From a bacterium (lineage in GTDB: Bacteria; CLD3; SB21): a stretch of 56,117 nt of DNA. Position 1 is the stretch's first letter. Each line of letters begins with the position of its first letter. The translations under genes were made by a program, and so were the position numbers. The notes beneath the pieces are model-generated. The model saw only the letters and a program-made list of their open reading frames with translations. It made no database searches and had not been told where the DNA came from. Location of the stretch: contig JABWCP010000021.1 of assembly GCA_013360215.1 (NCBI GenBank), positions 1 through 56,117 of the forward strand. Direction: 5' to 3'. Positions 19,940 through 29,201 of the stretch are shown here, one piece after another.

Positions 19940-20869
19940 ATGAATGATTTTTGGATGCCACCCGCGCATTCGACGGTTGCGCATGAGATTGACAGTCTCT
20001 TCTATTTCATTTATTACTGTTCTGTCTTTTTCTTTGTGGCTGTCGTCGGCGCGATGACTTACTTTGCGTTTAAATACAAACGTAAAGCGCATGAAATGAC
20101 CGAACCTGCAGCGCATAATAATACGCTGGAAATCACGTGGACCGTGATTCCGACGATTTTGTGCCTCGTGGTTTTCGTGTTGGGTTTTCGCGGCTACATG
20201 AAGATGAATGTGGTTCCGAAGGATGCGCTTGAAATCAAAGCGACCGGACAAAAATGGTTTTGGTCTTTTGATTATCCTTCCGGTGCTACGACGGTAAACG
20301 ACATTGTCATCCCGGTCGGAAAACCGGTCAAACTTCTGATGTCCTCCAAAGATGTAATCCATAGTTTTTATGTTGCAGAATTTCGTACCAAACGCGACGT
20401 ATTGCCCAACCGCTATTCCATCATATGGTTTGAAGCGACGCAAGCCGATACATTCTTGATTCAGTGTACCGAATATTGCGGTACGAGCCATTCGGAAATG
20501 ATTGGCAAAGTAATTGCGGTAAGTGAAACAGATTACAATAAATGGCTCGAAGCCAATAGCAATCCGGGCGAAGGCTTGACTCCCGAAGCCTACGGTGAAA
20601 AACTGTATACAACCAAAGCATGTATTACATGCCATAGCTTGGACGGTAAACCCGGTTCAGGTCCCAGTTGGAAAGCGATCTTTGGTAAACCCGAAAAAAT
20701 GACCGACGGCTCGAGCGTGACGGTTGATGAAAATTATTTGCGTGAATCCATACTAAACCCGCAAGCCAAAATCGTGGCCGGTTATCAACCGGTGATGCCG
20801 ACGTACCAAGGCATTCTGAAAGACCGTGAGATTGACGCGATCATCGCTTATATCAAAACTCTTAAATAG
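19940..20869 (+). CDS. ctaC: Cytochrome c oxidase subunit II with fused cytochrome c domain (caa3 type)
   Basis: The 309-residue protein has two N-terminal transmembrane helices, a cupredoxin domain with the CuA ligands (His in VIHSFYV, then CTEYCGTSHSEM with Cys, Cys, His and Met) and a C-terminal class I cytochrome c domain (heme site CITCHS near residue 230, distal Met in PVMPTYQG). The fused heme domain defines a caa3-type oxidase that can receive electrons straight from ActE. AAAGGA lies about 10 bases before the ATG. The gene is 12 bases ahead of ctaD. Confidence 0.95.
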   Translation: MNDFWMPPAHSTVAHEIDSLFYFIYYCSVFFFVAVVGAMTYFAFKYKRKAHEMTEPAAHNNTLEITWTVIPTILCLVVFVLGFRGYMKMNVVPKDALEIKATGQKWFWSFDYPSGATTVNDIVIPVGKPVKLLMSSKDVIHSFYVAEFRTKRDVLPNRYSIIWFEATQADTFLIQCTEYCGTSHSEMIGKVIAVSETDYNKWLEANSNPGEGLTPEAYGEKLYTTKACITCHSLDGKPGSGPSWKAIFGKPEKMTDGSSVTVDENYLRESILNPQAKIVAGYQPVMPTYQGILKDREIDAIIAYIKTLK

Positions 20870-20881
20870 AAGGTAATTAAT

Positions 20882-22555
20882 ATGTCTGCGACAGTGACGG
20901 AAAAAAATGTGAGTTCAGCGTCTACAGGGATGCCTGAGCATCACTTTTTAAACAGCCCGAAAGGGTTGAAGTCTTGGTTGTTGACGCTGGATCACAAGCG
21001 CATCGGGGTGATGTACCTTTTTGGTATCATGACGATGTTCTTTATCGGCGGTGTATTCGCATTGCTTGTACGCCTCGAACTGATGAGTCCGGGCGAAGAC
21101 ATCATGGGCAAAGACGCTTACAATAAAATGTTTACACTGCACGGTGCCGTGATGGTGTTTCTTTTTATCGTGCCGTCAATTCCCGCAATTATCGGTAATA
21201 TCATTCTGCCGTTGCAGATTGGTGCAAAAGACGTAGCGTTCCCGCGTCTCAATTTAGCAAGTTGGTACGTATATCTTGCCGGTTCGATGTTTGCTATTTA
21301 TTCGATGATTACCGGCGGCGTGGATACAGGTTGGACATTTTATACACCGTATAGCAATACCAGTAATACGTCTGTTATTTCTATGACGACCGCCGTATTG
21401 ATCCTTGGTTTCTCGTCCATTTTTACCGGTCTTAATTTTATCGTCACGGTACACAAACTGCGTGCGCCGGGCATGACATGGTTCAAAATGCCTTTGATGG
21501 TATGGGGTATTTATGCGACGGCATTGATTCAGGTATTGGCTACGCCGGTGCTTGCGATCACGGTCGTTCTCCTCATGTTGGAAAAAATGTGGCATATCGG
21601 TATTTTTGATCCGGCTATGGGCGGTGATCCGGTGTTATTTCAGCACTTCTTCTGGTTCTATTCGCATCCTGCCGTATACATTATGATCTTGCCGGGTATG
21701 GCGATCATTTCGGAACTGGTGGCTGCGTTCTCGCATAAAAACATGTTCGGTTATCGTTTCGTAGCGTTTTCGTCATTGGCGATAGCGCTGTTGTCTTTCC
21801 TCGTATGGGGACACCACATGTTTGTCAGCGGGCAATCGGAATTGTCGGCCGTGATTTTCTCGTTCCTTACGTTCTTCGTCGGTGTGCCGTCGGGTATTAA
21901 GATATTCAATTGGCTTACGACGATGTATAAAGGCTCAATCAGTTTTTCAGCGCCGATGCTGTGGACATTTTCATTTTTATTCTTATTTACGATCGGCGGC
22001 CTTACCGGTATTTTCTTGGGAACGCTGTCTGTGGATATCCATTTACATGATACGTACTTCGTCGTGGCGCACTTTCACTACGTGATGATGGGCGGTACGG
22101 TGATGGCGCTGATGGGCGGCTTGCACTACTGGTGGCCCAAAATCTGGGGTCGCATGTACAATGAATTCTGGGCACGCATTTCCGTATTGTTGGTTTTCAT
22201 CGGCTTCAATTTGACCTTCTTTACTCAATTTGTTATGGGTTCCCGCGGTATGCCGCGTCGTTACTGGACATACCAAGATCAATTCACTTCGTTGCACGGT
22301 TTTTCGTCCATCGGTGCGTTTGTGATCGGAGCAGGATTTTTGATCATGGCGTTTTATTTAATTCACTCCATATTCAAAGGCAAACCGTCGGGTAATAATC
22401 CTTGGGGCGCTCTGACATTGGAATGGACCACGAGTTCACCGCCGCCGCATCATAATTTTGATCAGACGCCGATCGCTGTCAATGGCCCGTACGACTATGA
22501 CAAGGTCAAGGCGGAAATCACATATGAACCGAATATCCCAAAAGCGAAAGTATAA
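20882..22555 (+). CDS. ctaD: Cytochrome c oxidase subunit I (A2-type heme-copper oxidase)
   Basis: The 557-residue subunit has twelve expected transmembrane helices and all heme-copper ligands: the low-spin heme His in TLHGAVMVF, the CuB His and cross-linked Tyr in [12 protein letters not shown], two CuB His in WGHHMFVSG, and the heme pair in [11 protein letters not shown]. The helix VI motif is YSHPAV rather than XGHPEV, so the D-channel glutamate is absent and a nearby Tyr-Ser pair replaces it. That is the mark of A2-type oxidases such as those of Thermus and Rhodothermus. It reduces oxygen to water and pumps protons. Confidence 0.96.
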   Translation: MSATVTEKNVSSASTGMPEHHFLNSPKGLKSWLLTLDHKRIGVMYLFGIMTMFFIGGVFALLVRLELMSPGEDIMGKDAYNKMFTLHGAVMVFLFIVPSIPAIIGNIILPLQIGAKDVAFPRLNLASWYVYLAGSMFAIYSMITGGVDTGWTFYTPYSNTSNTSVISMTTAVLILGFSSIFTGLNFIVTVHKLRAPGMTWFKMPLMVWGIYATALIQVLATPVLAITVVLLMLEKMWHIGIFDPAMGGDPVLFQHFFWFYSHPAVYIMILPGMAIISELVAAFSHKNMFGYRFVAFSSLAIALLSFLVWGHHMFVSGQSELSAVIFSFLTFFVGVPSGIKIFNWLTTMYKGSISFSAPMLWTFSFLFLFTIGGLTGIFLGTLSVDIHLHDTYFVVAHFHYVMMGGTVMALMGGLHYWWPKIWGRMYNEFWARISVLLVFIGFNLTFFTQFVMGSRGMPRRYWTYQDQFTSLHGFSSIGAFVIGAGFLIMAFYLIHSIFKGKPSGNNPWGALTLEWTTSSPPPHHNFDQTPIAVNGPYDYDKVKAEITYEPNIPKAKV

Positions 22556-22580
22556 TTTTTTTTAACGATAACAGGTAACT

Positions 22581-23234
22581 ATGTCAAGTCAACATTCAGC
22601 CGCTCATCCGGCGCATCTGGCGCATCACTTTAGTGATGTGGAGCAGCAAAAGGAATCCGCCAAACTCGGCATGTGGTTCTTTCTGCTGACGGAAGTTTTG
22701 ACCTTCGGAGGCCTTTTTTGTGCGTACGCGATTTATCGCGCATGGTATCCGGAAATGTTTTCTATTGCTCATCAGCAGCTCAATGTCACGATGGGCACGA
22801 TCAATACGATCGTTCTGATCACGAGTTCTCTCACGATGGCGTTGGCCATTCGCAATATGCAACTCAATGACAAAAAAGGTACGATCACCATGCTTCTGCT
22901 GACATTTTTGTTCGCAGGAACATTTATGGTGATCAAGTACTTTGAGTACACGCATAAAATTCACCTCGGCCAATTACCCGGAAAGTTTTATACGTTTGAC
23001 GGTATCAATGCATCCAATCCGCATATTTTCTTCAGCATTTATTTTGCGATGACCGGGTTGCACGGTATTCACGTAATGATTGGTATGATTTTGATTGCCT
23101 GGCTTATGTATAAAACCAGTAAAGGTGCGTTTTCATCGGAATATTACACGCCGATCGAAATGACGGGTCTTTTCTGGCACCTTGTGGATTTGATTTGGAT
23201 TTTCCTTTTCCCACTCTTTTATTTGATAGGATGA
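22581..23234 (+). CDS. ctaE: Cytochrome c oxidase subunit III
   Basis: The 217-residue protein is a five-helix subunit III: a polar His-rich start (HSAAHPAHLAHHF), then KLGMWFFLLTEVLTFGGLF, TINTIVLITSSLTMALAIRN, and the C-terminal YTPIEMTGLFWHLVDLIWIF with the conserved Glu and HxVDxxW pattern. It stabilises subunit I and its proton uptake. It sits between ctaD and ctaF with gaps of 25 and 4 bases. Confidence 0.94.
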   Translation: MSSQHSAAHPAHLAHHFSDVEQQKESAKLGMWFFLLTEVLTFGGLFCAYAIYRAWYPEMFSIAHQQLNVTMGTINTIVLITSSLTMALAIRNMQLNDKKGTITMLLLTFLFAGTFMVIKYFEYTHKIHLGQLPGKFYTFDGINASNPHIFFSIYFAMTGLHGIHVMIGMILIAWLMYKTSKGAFSSEYYTPIEMTGLFWHLVDLIWIFLFPLFYLIG

Positions 23235-23238
23235 GGTC

Positions 23239-23628
23239 ATGAGCAACGAACAACATAAAGAACATATTATACCACTGAGTACGTATCTTGGCGTTTTTAG
23301 CGCGCTGATAGCACTCACGGCATTGACGGTATGGATCGCCCAGTTTCACTTTGGCGAATGGAATTTGATCGTGGCGATGTCCGTCGCAGTAGTAAAAGCA
23401 CTTTTAGTGGCTTTTATTTTCATGCATCTTTTGTACGATAATAAATTGTATGCTACGGTGTTTGCAGGCTCGATTGTATTTTTAGCCATATTTATTGTAT
23501 TCACCATGTATGATACGTTGCGACGTGATGATATCTATGAACAAGTAGGTAAACCCATCAAGTCCAAAGCGATCATCTATGATAATATGCCCGTCAAGAA
23601 AGATTCTACGGCGCATAGCGGACATTAA
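23239..23628 (+). CDS. ctaF: Cytochrome c oxidase subunit IV family protein
   Basis: The 129-residue protein has three predicted transmembrane helices (TYLGVFSALIALTALTVWIA, LIVAMSVAVVKALLVAFIFM, VFAGSIVFLAIFIVFTMYDT) and matches the prokaryotic subunit IV family. The helix 2 pattern VKALLVAFIFMHL is characteristic. It begins four bases after ctaE and probably helps assemble or stabilise the oxidase. Confidence 0.88.
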   Translation: MSNEQHKEHIIPLSTYLGVFSALIALTALTVWIAQFHFGEWNLIVAMSVAVVKALLVAFIFMHLLYDNKLYATVFAGSIVFLAIFIVFTMYDTLRRDDIYEQVGKPIKSKAIIYDNMPVKKDSTAHSGH

Positions 23629-23652
23629 TAGGATCCGTGAAAGCGATTTGAT

Positions 23653-24600
23653 TTGAACCGATTTCGGCAATTTGCCTTATTTTCAACCATCGCCACGTAC
23701 GTACTGATTTTCGTTGGCGGTTTGGTACGAGTTTCAGGGGCCGGTCTGGGATGTCCGGACTGGCCTCAATGTTTTGGTCATTGGTTTCCACCGACCAGTG
23801 TAGATCAAATCCCTTCCCATATTGACCCCAGTCTTTTTAATATGACATTGGCATGGATCGAATACGGCAATCGTGTTGTCGGTGTTACGATAGGCTTTCT
23901 TATTGCCGGCACGGCTTGGCTTGCGATAAAACATTACCGGCATGACAAACGTATTTTGACAGCGTCGGTTGCGGCAGCGATTTTGGTGGCTTTCCAAGGA
24001 TGGCAGGGGAGTCGTGTCGTCAAGTCCCAACTCAATCCGCATATCATCTCCATCCATTTTGCTTTGGCGCTTTTGATCATCAGTCTGATGGTTTACGTCA
24101 CTTTCCGCGCATATAAACCTGAACAAGAAATAAAGAACATCAGCGATACCGTATATCGTTCTGTTTTCGGTTGGATAAAGATTATGTGGGTTGTCAATCT
24201 CCTACAAATTTTACTTGGAACGGAAGTACGAGGTGCATTGGAAGTATTGGCAAATGCATTTCCGTTGATGAACGAAGCCGAACTTATGCGCCAATCGAAT
24301 TATGTCAGCTATATTCACGGTGTCGTCGGTGTGATCATCGTAGGAGCGACCTGGCTTTTTCACGAACAAATACAGCGCGTGCGCACGCAGATCCCGGCCT
24401 ATATCGTTACGATTTCAAATATCGGCCTCTTGCTGATGATCACCCAGTTGTTCATCGGTGTGCTTCTGGTAACGATGGATCGTCCGCCGCTTTTGCAAAT
24501 CGTGCATCTTTGGATATCCAGTTTTCAGATCGGGTTATTGGTGATCTTTTATGCCGCATGGCGCCGCGATAATCAATCTTCTGAGAGGAAAACGGTATGA
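23653..24600 (+). CDS. ctaA: Heme A synthase (CtaA/COX15)
   Basis: The 315-residue membrane protein converts heme O to heme A for the oxidase. It has about eight transmembrane helices in two four-helix halves. The extracellular Cys pair and start of the family are clear (GGLVRVSGAGLGCPDWPQC), as are the conserved heme-binding regions EYGNRVVG and HFALALLII, with a second half containing YVSYIHGVVGVIIVG and IVHLWISSFQIG. Translation seems to start at TTG 23653, since no ATG or GTG in frame lies nearby and the family N terminus begins there. The stop overlaps the next gene by four bases. Confidence 0.93.
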   Translation: MNRFRQFALFSTIATYVLIFVGGLVRVSGAGLGCPDWPQCFGHWFPPTSVDQIPSHIDPSLFNMTLAWIEYGNRVVGVTIGFLIAGTAWLAIKHYRHDKRILTASVAAAILVAFQGWQGSRVVKSQLNPHIISIHFALALLIISLMVYVTFRAYKPEQEIKNISDTVYRSVFGWIKIMWVVNLLQILLGTEVRGALEVLANAFPLMNEAELMRQSNYVSYIHGVVGVIIVGATWLFHEQIQRVRTQIPAYIVTISNIGLLLMITQLFIGVLLVTMDRPPLLQIVHLWISSFQIGLLVIFYAAWRRDNQSSERKTV

Positions 24601-25187
24601 ATACGAATCTGATTATGCGTTTAAGCATCGGTTTTTTTGTGCTCATGCTTATTTCGGCCATCGTTATTTATAAAGCCAAAGAATCGCAGAGCGATTTGCC
24701 GGTGTATGCCGAAGTGACGCCGTTTGCCATGACCGAACGAAGCGGTGAAGCTTTTACAAACGAACAGTTCAAGGGGCACATCACCGTTGTCAATTTTTTC
24801 TTCGCAACGTGTGCGGGGCCGTGCCCGGCGATGAATGCCCGTGTAGCCGAGCTGTATCGCGCTTTTGCGGGGAATAACCCCGTACGGTTCGTGTCGGTCA
24901 CGATAGATCCGGATCGGGATTCGCTGGCGGCACTTCGTAATTATGCATCGTCATTCAACGTAAACGACAATCGCTGGTCTTTTTTGCGTGGCGATCTGAA
25001 AAGTGTAGAGCATCTGTCGGAAAATGTTTTCATGGTGGGAAGCGGAGCACCGACACTCCATAGCACGAAACTGATTTTAGTGGATCACTTGGGTCGAATA
25101 AGAGGTTACTATAGCAGCGAAGAACCTGCAAGTCTGACTATACTCAAAACACATATCCGTGAACTTGTGAGAGAGATGCCATCATGA
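24597..25187 (+). CDS. SCO1/SenC-family protein, second copy in the operon
   Basis: The 196-residue protein has an N-terminal transmembrane anchor (about residues 8-25) and a thioredoxin-like SCO domain. The copper/redox site is FFFATCAGPCPAMN (CXXXC), the SCO signature VSVTIDPDRDS is present, and the distal His is in PTLHSTKLILVD. It differs from the upstream sco gene by an N-terminal rather than C-terminal anchor and by lacking the insert after the His. A division of labour, for example copper delivery against thiol reduction of CuA, is possible but not shown. It overlaps ctaA and DUF420 by four bases each. Confidence 0.9.
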   Translation: MNTNLIMRLSIGFFVLMLISAIVIYKAKESQSDLPVYAEVTPFAMTERSGEAFTNEQFKGHITVVNFFFATCAGPCPAMNARVAELYRAFAGNNPVRFVSVTIDPDRDSLAALRNYASSFNVNDNRWSFLRGDLKSVEHLSENVFMVGSGAPTLHSTKLILVDHLGRIRGYYSSEEPASLTILKTHIRELVREMPS

Positions 25188-25597
25188 ACGCCGCTGATTT
25201 ACCATTTATCAATGCCATACTCAATTCCGTGAGCACCGTGTTTCTTACGTTGGGATACATAGCTATCCGAAAAAAAGATCGTGTTCAGCATAAACGCTAT
25301 ATGGTCACGGCGCTTATTTCGTCAGCGCTTTTTCTCACGTGCTATCTGATTTATCATTATCAGGTTGGTTCGGTTCCTTATCCGTATTACGATTGGACAA
25401 GGCCGGTATATTTCGTCATTTTAGTGCCACACATTATACTGGCCGCAATTATGTCGCCTTTTATTATCAGCGCCGTTCATTATGCATGGATCGGAGAGTT
25501 TTCGAAACACAAAAGACTAATGCGGTGGGTCTGGCCGGTGTGGATATTCGTATCGGTGAGCGGAGTTGTTATCTACCTGATGTTATATCGCTTCTAA
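25184..25597 (+). CDS. DUF420 family membrane protein
   Basis: The 137-residue protein has four transmembrane helices and the DUF420 pattern: LPFINAILNSVSTVFLTLGY, RKKDRVQHKRYMVTAL, FLTCYLIYHYQVG, and YFVILVPHIILAAIM with a conserved His. Several histidines on the outer side of the helices could bind a metal or heme. DUF420 genes are often linked to cytochrome oxidase operons and a role in oxidase assembly has been suggested. It is the last gene of the act-cta operon, overlapping the preceding gene by four bases and ending convergently with a 15-base overlap of the next one. Confidence 0.85.
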   Translation: MNAADLPFINAILNSVSTVFLTLGYIAIRKKDRVQHKRYMVTALISSALFLTCYLIYHYQVGSVPYPYYDWTRPVYFVILVPHIILAAIMSPFIISAVHYAWIGEFSKHKRLMRWVWPVWIFVSVSGVVIYLMLYRF

Positions 25598-27187
25598 ATT
25601 AATCTTCATTTTGCCGACAATGCGGGCAAATTCGCTTTCGACGAAAGGTTTGTACGACGAGAACTTAGCAGAAAACGGATGTTTGATTTTATTTTTTGTA
25701 GCATCCATCAAATCGGCTATCAATTCTTTTTGTGCGTTGATAAGGTCATCGTAATAAATAGGCTCGCCCGCATCCTTACCTTCGTTTTTCATTTTTTCAA
25801 CTTGCGTATCCCTTAAAAAATCAAATCCCTTTTCTGCCGCAAGCATGGCAATAAGGGGATGAGCTTCCGGCGGGGCCGTATTAAGAGGGTGAAACAAGGT
25901 ATCTTTGTAACGGTCCATGATTTCATCCACGGAGTCCCTGTTTCGGCTGCACTTTTTAAGCAGGATATTTTCAAAACTAAGTGTGTAGCATGCGGATGCT
26001 TGAGGTATATTTCCTGTTTGAAAATAGAGCGTGCCCAGGTGACTTAAGGATACCGCCAGCTTTTCGATTTCAACATTATACAGCGTTTCATCGCCCAGGT
26101 CCGGGACGCGCGCTGTTTTTACGACGTCAAGCACGCGAGCAAAATTGTCTTTTTCGCGTTCAATAAAACTAAAATTGACTTCGCCGCGTGAATAACGTTC
26201 GGCCTTGAGTAAAGCATCGCACCAGTAATGACCGATCGTAATGGCCGATATATAATCTACAAATTCCTTGTTTTCAGTAACTGTTTGCAGAACACCATCC
26301 ATGCGGGATAAACATTCTTCGTAGCGCTGGCCGCGAAGCAGAAAAAATACTAACTGAGGCATGACATAAGCAACCAACTCAGGATTGGAAAGTTTGGAAG
26401 CCAAATCTTCAATGATTTCGATTTCCTCATCCAACACTTTTTCCTGAAGGCGATTGACGACACGTTCTGTCGAAACGCGCAGTGCCTCCTGAAGTTGTAG
26501 GTGCAGTTCGTTGCGCAGGCGCGGATAATCCGGTAGTAACCGGAACAGCTCAATAGCGCGCTCGCACAATAAACTGCCCTGTGCAAAATCAGCCGCCAGC
26601 GAGGTGTGCATCGCGGTCTGGCATAAGGAATAGATCAAAATACTCATAGCCCGATCCGAACGCGCGTGGTGCGACTTCAAATCGGATTCAAATTGTTGAA
26701 TGGTTTTGCGGATGTCGGAAGTGGAGCGATGATGAAGACGGCGACTCAAAAGACCTACCAAAAGCAACACCAGAATGCGTTGATCTTCGATCAAAGAAAT
26801 GACATTTTGTCTTAAAAATTGAGCGTAGTTTGCGCGAACCGTTTCATCGGTTTCTTTGCGTACCGGTTTTTCATTCGTTTTAGGCCGCATCTGGATTATT
26901 TTATTCCAGTACTCGCGCAATGGGCCTTGCTTGTGTGTGCCGGTGACGGAGGTAGGATTATATACGGTTTCTAAGGTACGACGATTTTTTTCAAACGTAC
27001 GCAATAACGGGGCGGAAACACGAACCTCATGGTTTTGATGAAACAAATGCAAAAGATCGGCATAGGTTTCACGTATGCAGTGCCATGATGATTTATTGGA
27101 TTCTACCGCCAGTTGCGCGAGAATATTTACAAGACTCCGAATTTCGCCGTTAGATCGGCGCTCTTCCTGAAGCGGTGCAATAGACAT
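25583..27187 (-). CDS. Large helical protein of unknown function
   Basis: I do not recognise this 534-residue protein. It has no signal peptide or transmembrane segment, so it should be cytoplasmic. It is almost entirely helical, with repeated pairs of amphipathic helices and a TPR-like stretch at about residues 340-430 (LAVSLSHLGTLYFQTGNIPQ, then ASACYTLSFENILL). A hydrophobic run near residue 130 (IEDQRILVLLLVGLLSRRL) is probably a buried helix. It converges on DUF420 with a 15-base overlap and is preceded by an 89-base gap, so it may be transcribed alone. No strong ribosome binding site is visible. Confidence 0.75.
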   Translation of the reverse strand: MSIAPLQEERRSNGEIRSLVNILAQLAVESNKSSWHCIRETYADLLHLFHQNHEVRVSAPLLRTFEKNRRTLETVYNPTSVTGTHKQGPLREYWNKIIQMRPKTNEKPVRKETDETVRANYAQFLRQNVISLIEDQRILVLLLVGLLSRRLHHRSTSDIRKTIQQFESDLKSHHARSDRAMSILIYSLCQTAMHTSLAADFAQGSLLCERAIELFRLLPDYPRLRNELHLQLQEALRVSTERVVNRLQEKVLDEEIEIIEDLASKLSNPELVAYVMPQLVFFLLRGQRYEECLSRMDGVLQTVTENKEFVDYISAITIGHYWCDALLKAERYSRGEVNFSFIEREKDNFARVLDVVKTARVPDLGDETLYNVEIEKLAVSLSHLGTLYFQTGNIPQASACYTLSFENILLKKCSRNRDSVDEIMDRYKDTLFHPLNTAPPEAHPLIAMLAAEKGFDFLRDTQVEKMKNEGKDAGEPIYYDDLINAQKELIADLMDATKNKIKHPFSAKFSSYKPFVESEFARIVGKMKINLEAI

Positions 27188-27276
27188 AGACTATTTAGAT
27201 ACGTTTATTTAGGTGTGAGATACCCGATTACTAATCAACTAATTTATCATAAAATCGGGCGTTCGCAAGGCAAAAA

Positions 27277-27561
27277 TCATAACAGGGTATTTAATTTATC
27301 AGCTAAAATAAAATCCAATTCCGTAATTCCGCCGGCATCATGCGTATAGAGTGAAATATGAACGCGGTTATATACGTTGGACCAGTCCGGATGATGATTT
27401 AATTTTTCAGCGATAAGAGCCGCTGCCGTCATAAAACGAAACGCTTCGACAAAATCTGTGAAAATAAATTCTCTATACAATTTGCCGTCGCGAAGCTTCC
27501 AATCCAGAAGTGCTTTCAGACGATTCTCAATTTCAGAGGTTTCAATTTTTTTTCGGCTCAT
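27277..27561 (-). CDS. phhB: 4a-hydroxytetrahydrobiopterin (pterin carbinolamine) dehydratase
   Basis: The 94-residue protein has the complete dehydratase signature: [20 protein letters not shown] followed by [11 protein letters not shown]. The two adjacent His and the later His form the active site. The enzyme recycles oxidised pterin after aromatic amino acid hydroxylation, although bacterial copies often stand without a hydroxylase and may act on molybdopterin or other pterins. It lies two bases downstream of the superoxide dismutase gene. No hydroxylase is present in the window. Confidence 0.93.
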   Translation of the reverse strand: MSRKKIETSEIENRLKALLDWKLRDGKLYREFIFTDFVEAFRFMTAAALIAEKLNHHPDWSNVYNRVHISLYTHDAGGITELDFILADKLNTLL

Positions 27562-27563
27562 AG

Positions 27564-28292
27564 TTACGCTTTTTTGAATCGGCGAGTTACTTCATACCAG
27601 TGAATGAGATTCCACCAGGCTTGTACGTAGTCGGCGCGTTTGTTTTGGTATTTCAGATAATAAGCGTGCTCCCATACGTCCAAAGCCAAGAGCGGCGTGC
27701 CTTTAAAATCGGAAACATCCATCAATGGATTATCCTGATTAGGCGTCGAGCCGATTTCGAGTTTTCCGTCGCGTACAACGAGCCATGCCCACCCGGAGCC
27801 AAATCGACTCATCGCAGCGGCGTTAAATTTAGTTTTAAATTCATCAAAGCTTCCAAAGGCGGTATTAATCGCAGTTGCCAGGTCGCCGCTCGGTGCACCG
27901 CCACCCCCCGGTTTCATGATTTGCCAAAACATGGAGTGATTCCAATGCCCGCCACCGTTGTTTCGTATGGCTGTCGAATATTTTGAAATATGGCGCATCA
28001 AAGTATCTAGATCCGGTTTATCTAATTTGGCCTGAATAATTGCATCATTGAGCTTATCCACATAGGCTTTATGATGGCGGGAATGATGGATCTCCATAGT
28101 CTGGGCATCTATATGCGGTTCAAGCGCTTTGTAATCATAGCTCAGCGTCGGCAATGTAAACGGCGCATCCGTTATGCTTACAGCAGAAATCGCGGCTTCG
28201 GCGGAACGGATAAAGGGGCTTACCGCCGCGGCTGTTGCAACTAAACCAGTTGTTTCCAAAAATTTACGGCGTGTTGTCTTTTTATCAGGCAT
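27564..28292 (-). CDS. sodA: Exported iron/manganese-family superoxide dismutase (Mn-type signature)
   Basis: The 242-residue protein starts with a twin-arginine signal peptide ([18 protein letters not shown]), so this dismutase should act in the periplasm. Metal ligands are visible as His in [14 protein letters not shown], His in [10 protein letters not shown], and Asp/His in [12 protein letters not shown]. The GGGHWNH and NQDNPL patterns, with Gly and Gln at the two metal-selecting positions, point to manganese or cambialistic rather than strict iron type. I set the start at 28292, where AAGGAG lies 8 bases upstream; a longer in-frame version overlaps the SDR gene and lacks a sensible signal. 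It destroys superoxide, probably from respiration. Confidence 0.92.
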   Translation of the reverse strand: MPDKKTTRRKFLETTGLVATAAAVSPFIRSAEAAISAVSITDAPFTLPTLSYDYKALEPHIDAQTMEIHHSRHHKAYVDKLNDAIIQAKLDKPDLDTLMRHISKYSTAIRNNGGGHWNHSMFWQIMKPGGGGAPSGDLATAINTAFGSFDEFKTKFNAAAMSRFGSGWAWLVVRDGKLEIGSTPNQDNPLMDVSDFKGTPLLALDVWEHAYYLKYQNKRADYVQAWWNLIHWYEVTRRFKKA

Positions 28293-28302
28293 AAACGGCT
28301 CC

Positions 28303-29169
28303 TTATGTGGCGGGATTTTTTGGTTCAAAAATGCGTCGTGCAAGACTAAGAATGACAAAGCGTGGAAAGAGGCGCTGCAAGTGTGTCATACATTTATTAC
28401 CCAGTCCTTCGATGGCGATTTTTTTATAATTCACTACGGCATCCAAAGCGACTTCGGCTACCGATTCTTTGGAAGCACTGCGTGAGCGGATGCGAATTTT
28501 GTTTGATCCTGCCGAGAGTTGAAAATTAGTTTTTGTTCGTCCGGGACACAGGCTGATGATTCGTATCGGCGTGTCACGTAATTCCGATGCAACGGCTACG
28601 CTGAAGTGGGTGACAAATGCTTTCGTTGCACCATACGTTGCCATAAAAGGGACGGGTTGGAAACTTGCCGTGGAACTTACGTTGAGGATGGCGCCTTTAT
28701 TTTGGACGAGCATGCCGGGTAAAAAAAGATGCGTGAGCTGGACGAGCGTTTTGATATTTAGGTCAATCATGTTCATCTGCTTAGCAATATCGGATTCGTG
28801 AAAATATCCGTATGAGCCGAATCCGGCATTATTTACCAGCAAATCAACGCAGATGTTAAGTTTGTTTATTTGGTCAAATAAACGTTGCGGTGCGTTTTCC
28901 GATGTCAGATCCATCGCGATCACATCTACCGTTGCACCGGATGAGCGAAATTCGTACGCATGGGCTTCGAGTGCATTGGCCGAACGTGCAACCAAAATCA
29001 AACGAAAGCCGGGTTTTGCCAGCGCTCGGGCTATCGCTTCACCGATTCCGCTGGAAGCGCCGGTGATCAAAATCGCGGTGTAGGGAAATTTATTCACGTT
29101 TGCAATCTGCATAAACCATGTTTTGCAAGCAAGCAATTTTATACGGCTTGCTAATGCAAAACGAATCAT
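28303..29169 (-). CDS. Short-chain dehydrogenase/reductase
   Basis: The 288-residue protein is a classical SDR: the dinucleotide motif [15 protein letters not shown], the adenine-pocket Asp in [11 protein letters not shown], the catalytic Ser in NVSSTASF and the YGATK pair. LVARSAN after strand 2 favours NADP(H). The substrate cannot be told; family members of this type often act on fatty or sterol-like ketones. A later start at 29112 would remove 19 residues and fits the usual SDR N terminus better, but GGAGG lies 14 bases before 29169, so I keep the longer form. It heads the small operon with the SOD and dehydratase genes. Confidence 0.88.
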   Translation of the reverse strand: MIRFALASRIKLLACKTWFMQIANVNKFPYTAILITGASSGIGEAIARALAKPGFRLILVARSANALEAHAYEFRSSGATVDVIAMDLTSENAPQRLFDQINKLNICVDLLVNNAGFGSYGYFHESDIAKQMNMIDLNIKTLVQLTHLFLPGMLVQNKGAILNVSSTASFQPVPFMATYGATKAFVTHFSVAVASELRDTPIRIISLCPGRTKTNFQLSAGSNKIRIRSRSASKESVAEVALDAVVNYKKIAIEGLGNKCMTHLQRLFPRFVILSLARRIFEPKNPAT

Positions 29170-29201
29170 TTAATTTCCACAAGCCTCCAAAATAAATACC
29201 T

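Noticed and set aside
19922-20635. A 237-codon open frame antisense to ctaC
   Set aside because: It covers the CuA and heme domains of a clear oxidase subunit II. The translated product has no recognisable features.
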